Below are positions 36,494 through 45,450 of a stretch of DNA of 64,000 nt, in pieces. A model generated the notes under the pieces. That model was not told the origin of the DNA. It saw only the letters and a program-made list of their open reading frames with translations, and made no database searches. The translations under genes and the position numbers were made by a program. Location of the stretch: positions 32,689 to 96,688 of the forward strand of contig JARWZO010000022.1 in the NCBI GenBank assembly GCA_029866325.1. Direction: 5' to 3'. This stretch comes from Fluviicola sp. (GTDB lineage: Bacteria; Bacteroidota; Bacteroidia; Flavobacteriales_D; Crocinitomicaceae). Numbering within the stretch: position 1 is the stretch's first letter; every line of letters begins with the position of its first letter.

Positions 36494-37060
36494 ATGCAAT
36501 TGAAAAGGAAAAACATCTATCTACTTTCATTAGGAATTCCCGTATTCGGAATTGTCTGTATTGCACTCTACGCTTCAACCGCAGGAGTTTTCGGTCATAT
36601 TGTTCATGCTTTCGGTTTATTTGTACTTACAGCAGGAGCAACGTTTTTATTAGGAGCTTTATTAGGCTTTATGTTCGCAATTCCAAAGCTCTCAGATGCA
36701 AGAACAGAAGAAGGAAAGCAAGTTTATCAGGCGAATACAAACTTGGAACAAATTTCAGATTGGCTTACAAAAATATTATTAGGAGTTGGTTTAACACAAA
36801 TGGATAAGATTTCATTCAAAGTGCACTCAATATCTGAAAGTATGGCCAAAGAAATGACGTTGATTGGTCACGAAGCAATGTTTACTTCTGCATTAATCCT
36901 TTTTTATACTATTTGCGGATTTTTGAATGGTTATCTGGTCACACGGATTGTACTTCCACGTGTTTTTGCTGCATCAGATAACACGCAGCAGTCGAATCTT
37001 ATTGAAAATTCAACCAATAATCGTCTAACTGAAGATAATCAAGAAAGTGAAATGGGTTAA
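36494..37060 (+). CDS. Small membrane protein with conserved NTNLEQISDWLTKILxGVGL motif
   Basis: 188 residues with helices at about 10-32, 36-65 and 130-155. Between them lies a cytosolic segment, YQANTNLEQISDWLTKIL, then GVGLTQMD. I recall this segment as strongly conserved across a widespread uncharacterised family of bacterial 3-TM proteins. The Gly-rich LLGALLGFMFAIPK hairpin precedes it. Its end overlaps the convergent CYTH gene by 4 bp. Function unknown. Confidence 0.7.
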   Translation: MQLKRKNIYLLSLGIPVFGIVCIALYASTAGVFGHIVHAFGLFVLTAGATFLLGALLGFMFAIPKLSDARTEEGKQVYQANTNLEQISDWLTKILLGVGLTQMDKISFKVHSISESMAKEMTLIGHEAMFTSALILFYTICGFLNGYLVTRIVLPRVFAASDNTQQSNLIENSTNNRLTEDNQESEMG

Positions 37061-37518
37061 TCCAACGATCCGTTGATAAGATTTACATTGTAATACCGTT
37101 GGTCGTCACTTACTTCTTGCGCTAACCATTCCGGCTGCTCAAATGATTGCTTTTCGTGTTCCAGCTCAATCTCAGCAACAATCAATCCTTCCAAATGAGC
37201 GTGAAACACATCCACATCCCAAGTCATTCCGCCTACCTCAATGGCATATCGGTCTTTGATCAAGGTTTTTTCGCAGAATTGTTCCAGTAAAACAACCGCG
37301 TCCGAATAAGGAATTTCATACTCAAATTCCGTTCGTGAAATACCGGTGCTTTTGCCTTTAATGGTCAGATATCCCTTGGTTCCTTTCGTACGAACGCGAA
37401 CTGTTTTTCCATCGGTACCATCGTAAATATAGCCTTGACATATACTCAATGGTTGAAGTGCTTTCAAGACTTCATGAATCAGTTCATTGACCAAAAATTT
37501 GCGTTCGATTTCTTGCAT
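37057..37518 (-). CDS. CYTH-domain protein (triphosphate tunnel metalloenzyme)
   Basis: 153 residues. It begins with the signature EIERKFLV (ExExK) and contains VRVRTKGTKGYLTIKGK, RTEFEYEIP, KDRYAIEVGGMTWDVDVF and AEIELEHE, which line the beta-tunnel of CYTH proteins. Bacterial members hydrolyse inorganic tripolyphosphate or nucleotide triphosphates with Mg2+ or Mn2+. Monocistronic; the convergent neighbour overlaps by 4 bp at the stops. Confidence 0.9.
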   Translation of the reverse strand: MQEIERKFLVNELIHEVLKALQPLSICQGYIYDGTDGKTVRVRTKGTKGYLTIKGKSTGISRTEFEYEIPYSDAVVLLEQFCEKTLIKDRYAIEVGGMTWDVDVFHAHLEGLIVAEIELEHEKQSFEQPEWLAQEVSDDQRYYNVNLINGSLD

Positions 37519-37648
37519 AAGACAAATATAACTGAATCAATGAAGGTGTTGAGTGGATTCAATAACATCAATAAAAAGCGCCATCGCAATCCAGAAGATA
37601 CTTGACACAAAAAATGCTTAAATTTCACCATGGAAATTCCAAATCACT

Positions 37649-38632
37649 ATGGAACGAATAAAAAAACACTATCCGAACTCAGCTCATGTAAACAATTCAG
37701 CTAAAAAAGAACCTTTCATTACTGTTCAAGCAAAAATTGCGAATGCAAGTACCATCAATAGCCGGCGTTCCTCTGAAAACGAAGCTGTCACACATTCAAA
37801 TGACAATGCATCATTGAATGTTTCCGCCGATAAAATCAATCCGGCTGATGGGGGAGATTACTTTAATGCAGATGGAACTTGGAATAAGGAAATGAGCAAA
37901 AAATACAATGGAGCTAACTACAAGATATTTGTCATGTCTGCGGATCAAAAAACAAAGAAATTGTTAACAGATATGCCTTTGAATACTGCTGAAGAGAGGG
38001 CTGTTGTTGAGAAAGTAATTAGAAACTATGCGCTTCAACTAGGTATTAAGTATGAAAAAGGGAGTTATCGTAAAGGGAGCGGCTTAGTTAACCTGAAAAA
38101 AAGTCCAACGAATGCACCGTCAAATCAAATTCCTGCCAAAGCAGATCAACCTGCAATAGGAGGTGTTCCTGCTTTCACAATAGGAAGGGATATTTCCATT
38201 AATTATACCGGAGGAAAGATCAATTCATCATTATCGAATTATCACAATTTAAAAAGCACACTCTATCATGAATGGCAACATAAGAAAGAGTATAATAAAG
38301 ATCTAAAAGATGCTAGTATTAGTGACAATCAAAAAGGAACACAAAATGGGGTTGAACATTTAAAAGTTTATTTGGCGCAAATGGAAGAACCGGGTTTTAA
38401 GCATACTACCCAAGAGTTTAAGAATGGAATTGCAACTGTTGGTGGGCAACTTCTTAAGGCTTATGAAAATGCGTTCGATGAAGATGTTGTAAAAATAAAC
38501 GCTTTAGTTGATAAAATGAATAAGGTACTTACTAAGTATGGAATTACAATCAACAAAGGTTATCAGACCAATGATATGGGAATGAGTGAGGAACATTGGG
38601 TTGTTCCGAATCCAACAATCACTAAAAAATGA
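37649..38632 (+). CDS. HExxH metalloprotease-like protein, candidate secreted toxin/effector
   Basis: 327 residues. No signal peptide. The first ~65 residues are Ser/Asn-rich and disordered-looking (with EPFITVQAKIANAS at 21-34), as in leader regions of effectors loaded by contractile or type VI systems; this is suggestive only. Residues 207-211 (LYHEWQHKKEY) give a zincin HExxH; E236, 25 residues on, could be the third zinc ligand. The C-terminal ~60 residues are helical. It is followed directly by two paralogous lipoproteins that would suit as immunity proteins. Function is inferred from motif and layout. Confidence 0.65.
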   Translation: MERIKKHYPNSAHVNNSAKKEPFITVQAKIANASTINSRRSSENEAVTHSNDNASLNVSADKINPADGGDYFNADGTWNKEMSKKYNGANYKIFVMSADQKTKKLLTDMPLNTAEERAVVEKVIRNYALQLGIKYEKGSYRKGSGLVNLKKSPTNAPSNQIPAKADQPAIGGVPAFTIGRDISINYTGGKINSSLSNYHNLKSTLYHEWQHKKEYNKDLKDASISDNQKGTQNGVEHLKVYLAQMEEPGFKHTTQEFKNGIATVGGQLLKAYENAFDEDVVKINALVDKMNKVLTKYGITINKGYQTNDMGMSEEHWVVPNPTITKK

Positions 38633-38751
38633 ATGACATGAAACTTCTTTTACAACTAATGATGTTGATTCTATTATTGAGCGGCTGTGGCGATCCTAAA
38701 ACCGAGTTTATAGAAAAACTCACCAACAATAGTAGCAAATACTGGAATCTT
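38612..38751 (+). repeat. 140-bp direct repeat, copy 1 (effector tail + immunity 5' end)
   Basis: Differs from 39187-39326 at three positions only. It spans the last seven codons of the metalloprotease gene and the first 38 codons of the lipoprotein gene. Confidence 0.93.
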
Positions 38752-39087
38752 GAGTGTGTTATCAGGGGAAATGGTGAAAAGATAATACTACCTCGTTTAA
38801 TGAGATGTAAAAAGTTCTCAGTTAATGGCGAGTTTTTAGAATTCTTATATCATGGTAAGTATATTTATGATTTGCATCAATATTCAGATGTGATTGTTCC
38901 CAATAAATGGGAGTATATTGATGCACATACAATTCGATTAAATGGCGGGAAAGTTCATTTAAAATACCTGTCTGAAGACACTCTTATTTATTTTGAAAAT
39001 GGGGAAGAGTTTATTTTCACAAAGAGTTTGTACAATTTAGATAGCCTAATAATAGATAGTCCAATGCCTGATGTGATCATTTATTAA
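38638..39087 (+). CDS. Lipoprotein, candidate immunity protein (copy 1)
   Basis: 149 residues from ATG 38638, chosen to match the paralogue's start. An ATG at 38629 overlapping the effector's stop would add three residues. The lipobox LLLSGC places it in the envelope. The mature part is about 130 residues, beta-rich, and contains QYSDVIVPNKW, LSEDTLIYFENGEEFIF and SLYNLDSLIID. It begins 6 bp after the metalloprotease stop. The first 38 codons are nearly identical to the second copy while the rest is only about half identical. Confidence 0.75.
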   Translation: MKLLLQLMMLILLLSGCGDPKTEFIEKLTNNSSKYWNLECVIRGNGEKIILPRLMRCKKFSVNGEFLEFLYHGKYIYDLHQYSDVIVPNKWEYIDAHTIRLNGGKVHLKYLSEDTLIYFENGEEFIFTKSLYNLDSLIIDSPMPDVIIY

Positions 39088-39132
39088 AACGAAACAAAAG
39101 CAGACTAACCAGTAACAGTTTATGTTTGGCTA

Positions 39133-39207
39133 ATGTCCCTTAAATCGGCATACGAATTAGAAAAGCATTTTCGGTTGTTTCCGAAACCAACAATCACTAA
39201 AAAATAA
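39133..39207 (+). pseudogene. 24-codon remnant of a second effector C-terminus
   Basis: An ATG-initiated frame of 24 codons ends in PKPTITKK-stop. The metalloprotease ends in PNPTITKK-stop, and the preceding EKHFRLF lines up with EEHWVV. It lies 5 bp before the second lipoprotein gene, exactly as the full effector precedes the first. This is best read as the leftover 3' tip of a divergent duplicated effector. Confidence 0.65.
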
Positions 39208-39326
39208 ATAACATGAAACTTCTTTTACAACTAATGATGTTGATTCTATTATTGAGTGGCTGTGGCGATCCTAAAACCGAGTTTATAGAAAAACTCACCA
39301 ACAATAGTAGCAAATACTGGAATCTT
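39187..39326 (+). repeat. 140-bp direct repeat, copy 2
   Basis: Matches 38612-38751 with three substitutions. Two of them turn TGA and GAC into TAA and AAC around the effector stop; one lies in the lipobox region. Confidence 0.93.
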
Positions 39327-39662
39327 AAATCGGTCATTCGAAAAAATGGTGAAAAGTTTGTCCTTCCTCGAAAGATTGTTTGTATAAAATTTTCCGCTAA
39401 CCGTGAGTTTCTGAACTTCCATTATAGGGGTGAGAATATTTATAATACCAATCAGTATTCAGATGTGATTTTACCAAATAAATGGAAATACATTGATGAA
39501 AACACGATTCTGATGAATGAATCAAGAGTAAAAATTAAACATCTTTCCGAAGACACGCTTATTTATGTTGGTGATGGGGAACAATTTATTTTTGTAAAGA
39601 GTTTGTACAATCTAGATAGTCTTGTAATAGATAGACCTATGCCCAATGTGGTCATTTATTAG
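39213..39662 (+). CDS. Lipoprotein, candidate immunity protein (copy 2)
   Basis: 149 residues, the same length as the first copy and with the same lipoprotein signal and N-terminal 38 residues. After residue 38 it diverges (for example RKIVCIKFSANREF against RLMRCKKFSVNGEF) yet keeps QYSDV, NKW, LSEDTLIY and SLYNLDSL. The pattern of identical head and diverged body fits a family of immunity genes of differing specificity. It is preceded by a short effector-tail remnant. Confidence 0.75.
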   Translation: MKLLLQLMMLILLLSGCGDPKTEFIEKLTNNSSKYWNLKSVIRKNGEKFVLPRKIVCIKFSANREFLNFHYRGENIYNTNQYSDVILPNKWKYIDENTILMNESRVKIKHLSEDTLIYVGDGEQFIFVKSLYNLDSLVIDRPMPNVVIY

Positions 39663-39740
39663 GTACTTGAAACAATCTTCAAAACCAACAACAGCTATTC
39701 TTTTTACAAAATAGCTGTTGCTGAATGATGGAGTAACTGT

Positions 39741-42700
39741 TTATCGAATGATCGTGATACCACCACTAAACTCTTGTTTAGCGTCGGAGTACAAGTCTTT
39801 TACGCGAGCGACCCATGTGTAAGCCCCTTGAGGAACAATTTCACCGTTGTACGTTCCATCCCACGAAGAATTTACATCATGTGTTTCCCAAATGATTTGT
39901 CCCCAACGGTTAAAAATTAATAACTCAAAATTGTATTCATCAATTCCACTCACATAAAACAACCAGCTTTGATTAAACTCATCGCCATCCGGTGTGAAGG
40001 AGTTCGGAGCATAAAAGATGATGTCGCTGTTCACTGAAAGAATGCGTTCCACTGTGTCTACACAACCTTCCGGAGTTTGCACAATCAACTGAATGGGATA
40101 TTGCGCTACAACTCCATCAGGAAAATGAAACGTTGGATTTTGAGTTGTACTAGAGGAAGGATTTGAATCCGGTGAACTCCACGTCCATGATGAAACACCA
40201 TCTGAGGATTTATCCTGCATGGTAACCGTTGTTTCAAAAATAGTAGTCGGATTTGCCGATATATTAAAGTCTGCAACCGGATTAGCTATAACAGAAACAA
40301 TAGAATTCATGGTAACTGTGTAGACACATCCATAAATGGAAGTAACAGTAACCGTAAGATCATAGGTTTGCGGATCATTGTAAATATGAGTTGCCGTATT
40401 CACGCCATTTGTGAGTAAGTCAGATGAACCGTCACCGTATTCAAACAAAACGCTTGCAATGTCATTCTGGTTATTAGATGTATTCGTGAAAATAAATGTT
40501 CCGGGTTCACAAGAAGTAGTTTTATCAACCGTAGCCATTGGCGCAATTGGTTGCGGGAAAGTGATGGTCATACAATCTGTTGCAGTAGGCGAACCACATG
40601 CTTCAGATAAAACAACGCAATAATTCGTGTTTGTTGCAGCTGGATTCACGGTGATGCTTGTACCGGTTCCTATAGTTGTTCCATTTTCGCTCCAAGTATA
40701 GGTGTAGGCTGAACTACCACCAGATCCGGAAGCAATTAAAGTCGCAGTATTTCCCGGGCAAATTGTTTGATCCGGAGTAAGCGAGGTAAGTGATAGCGCA
40801 GCTGGTTCGGTAATAATTGCTGTAGCTGTTGTAACGCAGTTGTTATAATCTGTGACAGTTAAGGTGTATGTACCAACAGCCAAATTAGAAGCAACATTAG
40901 TGATAGAAGAATTCGTACTCCAAGAATAACTATAAGTAGGGGTTCCGCCAGATACTGTAGCTGTTATTGATCCGTTATTACCTGCATGACAAGTAACGTT
41001 TTGCTGTGCCCATTGCACTACCATTGGTGGTAATTCTGTAATTGTTATTTGAATCGTGTCAATACAGCCAACAGTAGAAGTTGCCTCACAATGATAAATA
41101 CCGGCGCTTAATCCGGTAGCAGTGGCTGTAGTTTGACCGCCTGCATCATACCAGTTATATGAAACAGTTCCTAAAGTAGAAGTCATAGATACAGTAGCCG
41201 TTCCATTACTTCCACCAAGACAACTTACTTGTGTAGAAGAAACAAGTGATAAGGCAGTTGGTTCATCCAATGTCCCACTCATCGTAATCAGACAGTTGTT
41301 TGCGTCGGTAATCGTAACCGTATGCTGACCAACGGATAAATCATTTGCTGAAGGACCTGTTGACGAAGAGTTGTCCCATGAATAGTTGTAATTCGGTGTT
41401 CCGCCCGAGACAGTAACTGCTATATAACCATTGTTTCCGCCATAACAAGCTACATCCTGTTGAAAGAGTGTTGCAGTAAGTGTAGGAATTTGTGTTATTG
41501 TTACTTGAACAGTATCAATACATCCAACCGATGAGGTTGCTTCACAATGATAGGTTCCAACTGCTAAACCATTGGCGGTTGCCGTAGTTTGACCTCCTGC
41601 GTCGTACCAATTGTATGAAACCGTTCCTAAGAGAGAAGTCATGCTTGCTGTAGCCGTTCCATCAGTGCCGCCAAGACAGCTTACAGGCGTCGATCCGGTA
41701 ATACTTAGAGCTGTTGGTTCATTGATCGATGATGTAAAAGTAGCAGTACAGTTGTTCATATCGGTTACTGTCACCGTAGTAGGTCCAGCCGACAAATCAT
41801 TTGCGGTTGCTCCTACAGACAATGAGTTGTTCCAAGAATAATTGTATTGAGGTGTTCCACCGGAAACACTGATTGAAACAATACCATCACTTGAGCCATT
41901 ACAACTCACATCTTGCTGACTCACAAGTTGTGCAACGAGTGGTGCAATCTCTGTAACGGTAACTTGAACTGTGTCTATGCAACCAAGATTAGAAGTAATT
42001 TCACAATTGTAAGTTCCTGCACTTAAGCCGGTCGCTGTTTGCGTAGTTTGCCCACCAGCATTGTACCAGTTATAAGAAACAACACCAATCGCTGGAGTCA
42101 TTGTTGCTGTTGCTGTACCATTATTGCCTCCTTGACAACTTACTGGAGTGGTACTTCCAGTATAAGTAGCTGTTGAGTTGGGTACTACAACAGAAACCGT
42201 GTTTGTACATCCATAAGTATCGGTTACTAATACTTGATAATTGTCTGCACTCAGGTTGTTGGCAGTTTGTGTTGTTTGTCCGGAAGGCGTCCATAAATAC
42301 TGAAAAGGACCTGTACCTGCAGTCGGTGTTGCAGTAGCTGATCCTATAGATCCGGAGCATATATCTGTTGCCGAACTGGCAGTTGCAGTGACATTTGATT
42401 GACTAAGCCATGTAGTATCTGATATTGCCCCGGTTCCACCGCAAGTACGTCTTAACCAATATCCGGTAACACCTGCTGGCACAGGATTCACATTGAGAAC
42501 ACCATTATTATAAGGAAAAGTTTGTCCAAGCGTATTTGTCCACTCCAGAGTTGGTGTTCCCGGCGCGAAAAGAATGGAATTGTTTGTTGCCGTCCATTGA
42601 GTGTTATTCCTTCCTGGAACAACAACTGCAACCGTTCCATTGAGATTGTGCAAAGCATGAACCGCTCTTCCGCCATTCCAGCCTGCACAGATTGATTTAT

Positions 42701-43322
42701 TTTGAATGTGAGTTATAATGTTATTTGAGGTTTCATAAATGGTGATTTGACTAGAGTAAAGCTGACCAGAACAAGAAAACATTGGAACATTGTTCCATGA
42801 AACAGAAAGTCTTCTAAACGGTGCAGTTCCATATACAGCGTATCTTACCGTACCTCCGATGCCTGGATTAATGTCTTGCCAAGGTCCCATGATTGCATTT
42901 TTGGGAACTGCTCCCGCATTTGGAACAGTAGTTGTAACCCAAGTACCACTGCCTCCTGTAGTAAAAGTTATAAAGTTATTGGCGCCAATTACAAAGTTTG
43001 TGTAGGTGTTGCCAAAATAACAAAATGAAAAACCAATGGGCAACGTAGCTGATTGTCCATCATCAGTTAATGCAACTGAAGTTCCATTCGTTAATGGATC
43101 TGGAGCGTAAGGAATAGTTGTTTGTGTATAAGGTAAGGCACTTGCAGGTCCAAAAGGGCCACCAACGCCAGCACAATTCGTTATTTGAACGGTTTGCCCT
43201 TGACAAATAACAGCATCGGTTCCAAGACAGACTTGTACTTGGGCAAAACTGAAAGACGTTAAGGATATAGATAGAATGAACGCTATTATTCGGAAGGGCA
43301 TCATAAAGCAGTTATTGAGCAT
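39741..43322 (-). CDS. Large SprB/PKD-repeat surface adhesin, T9SS type B sorted
   Basis: 1193 residues (a start at ATG 43304 is also possible). A signal peptide is followed by an N-terminal globular domain (about 30-310). About seven SprB-type repeats lie between 310 and 880, in alternating forms (CHAGNNGSITATVSGGTPTYSYSW... and CLGGSNGTATVSMT...YNWYDAGGQT). A CPGNTATLIASG module, two PKD-like modules (about 945-1100) and a type B sorting domain follow (NSFTPDGDEFNQ...IFNRWGQIIWE...GAYTWVARV). It is likely a cell-surface adhesin used in attachment or gliding. Confidence 0.88.
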   Translation of the reverse strand: MLNNCFMMPFRIIAFILSISLTSFSFAQVQVCLGTDAVICQGQTVQITNCAGVGGPFGPASALPYTQTTIPYAPDPLTNGTSVALTDDGQSATLPIGFSFCYFGNTYTNFVIGANNFITFTTGGSGTWVTTTVPNAGAVPKNAIMGPWQDINPGIGGTVRYAVYGTAPFRRLSVSWNNVPMFSCSGQLYSSQITIYETSNNIITHIQNKSICAGWNGGRAVHALHNLNGTVAVVVPGRNNTQWTATNNSILFAPGTPTLEWTNTLGQTFPYNNGVLNVNPVPAGVTGYWLRRTCGGTGAISDTTWLSQSNVTATASSATDICSGSIGSATATPTAGTGPFQYLWTPSGQTTQTANNLSADNYQVLVTDTYGCTNTVSVVVPNSTATYTGSTTPVSCQGGNNGTATATMTPAIGVVSYNWYNAGGQTTQTATGLSAGTYNCEITSNLGCIDTVQVTVTEIAPLVAQLVSQQDVSCNGSSDGIVSISVSGGTPQYNYSWNNSLSVGATANDLSAGPTTVTVTDMNNCTATFTSSINEPTALSITGSTPVSCLGGTDGTATASMTSLLGTVSYNWYDAGGQTTATANGLAVGTYHCEATSSVGCIDTVQVTITQIPTLTATLFQQDVACYGGNNGYIAVTVSGGTPNYNYSWDNSSSTGPSANDLSVGQHTVTITDANNCLITMSGTLDEPTALSLVSSTQVSCLGGSNGTATVSMTSTLGTVSYNWYDAGGQTTATATGLSAGIYHCEATSTVGCIDTIQITITELPPMVVQWAQQNVTCHAGNNGSITATVSGGTPTYSYSWSTNSSITNVASNLAVGTYTLTVTDYNNCVTTATAIITEPAALSLTSLTPDQTICPGNTATLIASGSGGSSAYTYTWSENGTTIGTGTSITVNPAATNTNYCVVLSEACGSPTATDCMTITFPQPIAPMATVDKTTSCEPGTFIFTNTSNNQNDIASVLFEYGDGSSDLLTNGVNTATHIYNDPQTYDLTVTVTSIYGCVYTVTMNSIVSVIANPVADFNISANPTTIFETTVTMQDKSSDGVSSWTWSSPDSNPSSSTTQNPTFHFPDGVVAQYPIQLIVQTPEGCVDTVERILSVNSDIIFYAPNSFTPDGDEFNQSWLFYVSGIDEYNFELLIFNRWGQIIWETHDVNSSWDGTYNGEIVPQGAYTWVARVKDLYSDAKQEFSGGITIIR

Positions 43323-43570
43323 TGCAATAATAGTAAAGTGTATTTATAATAAACAGATGACTTATCAAAAGGTTGCTTTCAATTATCATAAAAACTATTC
43401 ATGAGATAAATGATATATTTTAATGAATGAATATTGTTGTTTATATAACTTAAATGTTAATTTAAACTACAGAATTATAGACTGTTTTTGGGTATGTTTT
43501 TGTGTCTGTTTCCTCACTTACGTTATTATAAGATACTTGAACTACTTTTCTACCCGTCAACAAAAAAAGC

Positions 43571-43578
43571 TACTTTCG
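43571..43578 (+). promoter_or_regulatory. Near-consensus -7 element 4 nt before deacetylase start
   Basis: TACTTTCG differs from TAnnTTTG at one position and ends 4 nt before ATG 43583, the same spacing as at 35490 and 46338. Confidence 0.3.
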
Positions 43579-43582
43579 CATT

Positions 43583-44578
43583 ATGCAAGTCCTGTTTACC
43601 TTCGACTATGAATTGTTTTTCGGCGCCGATACCGGTTCTGTTGAAAAATGCATGATCGAGCCGACAGCTGATTTGCTTCAATTGAGTAAGAATTACAAGA
43701 TCGGGATGACCTTTTTTGTAGATGTCGGTTATTTGATCAAACTCGAAGAATATGCTCAAAATCATGCGCAACTACAAAGCGATTTGGCAAAAGTAAAAGC
43801 TCAGATTGCTGAAATGGTTAGTTTAGGATGCTCGGTGCAACTGCACATTCACCCGCATTGGGAAAAATCTTCTTACGATGGGCAAAAATGGCAAATCGTT
43901 ACCGATAATTGTTACAAACTAGACGATTTTTCCGACGCTGAAATTGAGCAGATCGTAAAGCGTTACTATCTATACCTTCAGCAATTAACCGGTAAATCTG
44001 TTCATTCGTTTAGAGCCGGTGGATGGTGTATTCAGCCGTTTTCGCGATTACAAAAAGTCTTCAAAGAACTGGGTTTAAAAGTCGATACCAGTGTTTTTCC
44101 GGGTGGAAAATTTCAATCACCGCATTACGATTTCGACTTTACAGCCGTACCTGCTTATTCACCTGCATACCGTTTTGAGAGAGATGTGTGTATTGTTGAA
44201 CCTAATGGATATTTTACCGAATATCCCATTGCTTCGTGGAAGTATTCTCCCATGTTTTATTGGAAACTATACGTGTTGGGACGTTTGCAACCGGGTCGAC
44301 ACAAAATGATAGGTGATGGCAGTTTTTTAGCTCAGCCCGGACGGAAAAAATCAGTATTGACCAATTTTACCTGGAACCATGTAAGCGCCGATGGTTATTA
44401 TGCAGGAATGCTGAAACGACAGGCAGCTAGTTACCAATCGAAAGGAGTGGAGCATTTTGTTGTAATTGGTCACCCGAAGGGATTAACCGTTTATGCCCTT
44501 GAGCAAATTGAACGGTTCTTAAAAGCCACACGAAATAAGTATACATTTCCAACGTTTTCCGATCTGCCATGCAATTGA
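43583..44578 (+). CDS. Polysaccharide deacetylase-like protein
   Basis: 331 residues. MQVLFTFDYELFFG supplies the catalytic-type Asp of motif 1, VQLHIHPHW the HxxxH-like metal site, and SFRAGGWCIQPF a motif 3-like segment of the NodB-type (beta/alpha) barrel. No signal peptide is seen, so it may act on a cytosolic intermediate. It overlaps the FemAB-like gene by 10 bp and so forms a three-gene unit with it and an SDR. Confidence 0.8.
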   Translation: MQVLFTFDYELFFGADTGSVEKCMIEPTADLLQLSKNYKIGMTFFVDVGYLIKLEEYAQNHAQLQSDLAKVKAQIAEMVSLGCSVQLHIHPHWEKSSYDGQKWQIVTDNCYKLDDFSDAEIEQIVKRYYLYLQQLTGKSVHSFRAGGWCIQPFSRLQKVFKELGLKVDTSVFPGGKFQSPHYDFDFTAVPAYSPAYRFERDVCIVEPNGYFTEYPIASWKYSPMFYWKLYVLGRLQPGRHKMIGDGSFLAQPGRKKSVLTNFTWNHVSADGYYAGMLKRQAASYQSKGVEHFVVIGHPKGLTVYALEQIERFLKATRNKYTFPTFSDLPCN

Positions 44579-45450
44579 TTTTAGCCGATGCGGTCAACAA
44601 ACAGGAATGGGATGAACTCGTCCATCAATCAGGTGGAACCGTTTTTTCTCTCTCAATCTATTTGGACGCAACAGCTGACAATTGGGCAGTTCTTTTCACC
44701 GATGATCATTCCGGTGGAATTGTATGTCCGTTTGCGGTGAAAGCCGGAGTAAAAGTCTTGTACGCTCCTTTTTTTCATCGGTACATCGAGTGGATAGGTG
44801 CCAATCAACCTTCGGATGAAGTATTACTAAAAGAGCTGCAGAAACTATTTCCTGTGGCCGATGTAAACTGCAGAATGATCACCGGTGGCTCTGAAAAAGT
44901 ACATCAGGAACTTGATTCCGATAGCTATCATCCCAATCAACAGGCAAAGCGAATGCTCAAAAAAGCAGCTGCTTACCGCATATCGGAAGAATGGCTTCCC
45001 GAACAATTAATGCAATTACTGGAAACGGAACTAGCGCCACGAATCGCCGGTATTGATGCACATTCGCTTCCGAAATTACAGCGCCTGGTGACCGATTTTG
45101 AACACAAAGGAATGATTCAAATTAATTTGTGGTTGGAGGATACCTGGCAAGGAGCCTTGTGGTTGCTTGTTTTTGAAGATCGTGTTTTGTACCTCAAAGG
45201 AACGGTAACTGCCGAAGCAAAAGGTTCAGGTGGAATGTACCGATTAATGGAATATGCAATCCGGCAAGCCTTTTCAATGAACAAGTTGTTCGATTTCGGT
45301 GGTTCCAATGCCGAAGGAGTTCGTCGTTTTAACCTGAATTGGGGCGCAACAGACCAATCGTACCAACATCTTCAATGGAATAATGCACCTTTGTGGTGGA
45401 AAACAGTAAAATCTCTTCGCGATAAATGGAACAGCAAGTCATTTTCATAA
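44569..45450 (+). CDS. FemAB-like / GNAT-fold acyltransferase-like protein
   Basis: 293 residues. The N-terminal half resembles the degenerate first GNAT domain of FemAB proteins. The C-terminal half (MIQINLWLEDTWQGALWLLVFEDRVLYLKGTV... then LFDFGGSNAEGVRRFNLNWGA) matches the second, active domain, including the 'DFGGS..G...FN..WG' signature. Relatives transfer amino acids or acyl groups to peptidoglycan or lipids. It overlaps both neighbours (10 and 25 bp). Confidence 0.7.
   Translation: MQLILADAVNKQEWDELVHQSGGTVFSLSIYLDATADNWAVLFTDDHSGGIVCPFAVKAGVKVLYAPFFHRYIEWIGANQPSDEVLLKELQKLFPVADVNCRMITGGSEKVHQELDSDSYHPNQQAKRMLKKAAAYRISEEWLPEQLMQLLETELAPRIAGIDAHSLPKLQRLVTDFEHKGMIQINLWLEDTWQGALWLLVFEDRVLYLKGTVTAEAKGSGGMYRLMEYAIRQAFSMNKLFDFGGSNAEGVRRFNLNWGATDQSYQHLQWNNAPLWWKTVKSLRDKWNSKSFS

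Noticed and set aside
36490..36807. 105-residue frame overlapping the 3-TM protein gene
   Set aside because: Arg/Ser/Cys-rich shadow frame without family likeness, opposite in character to the clear membrane protein in the other frame.
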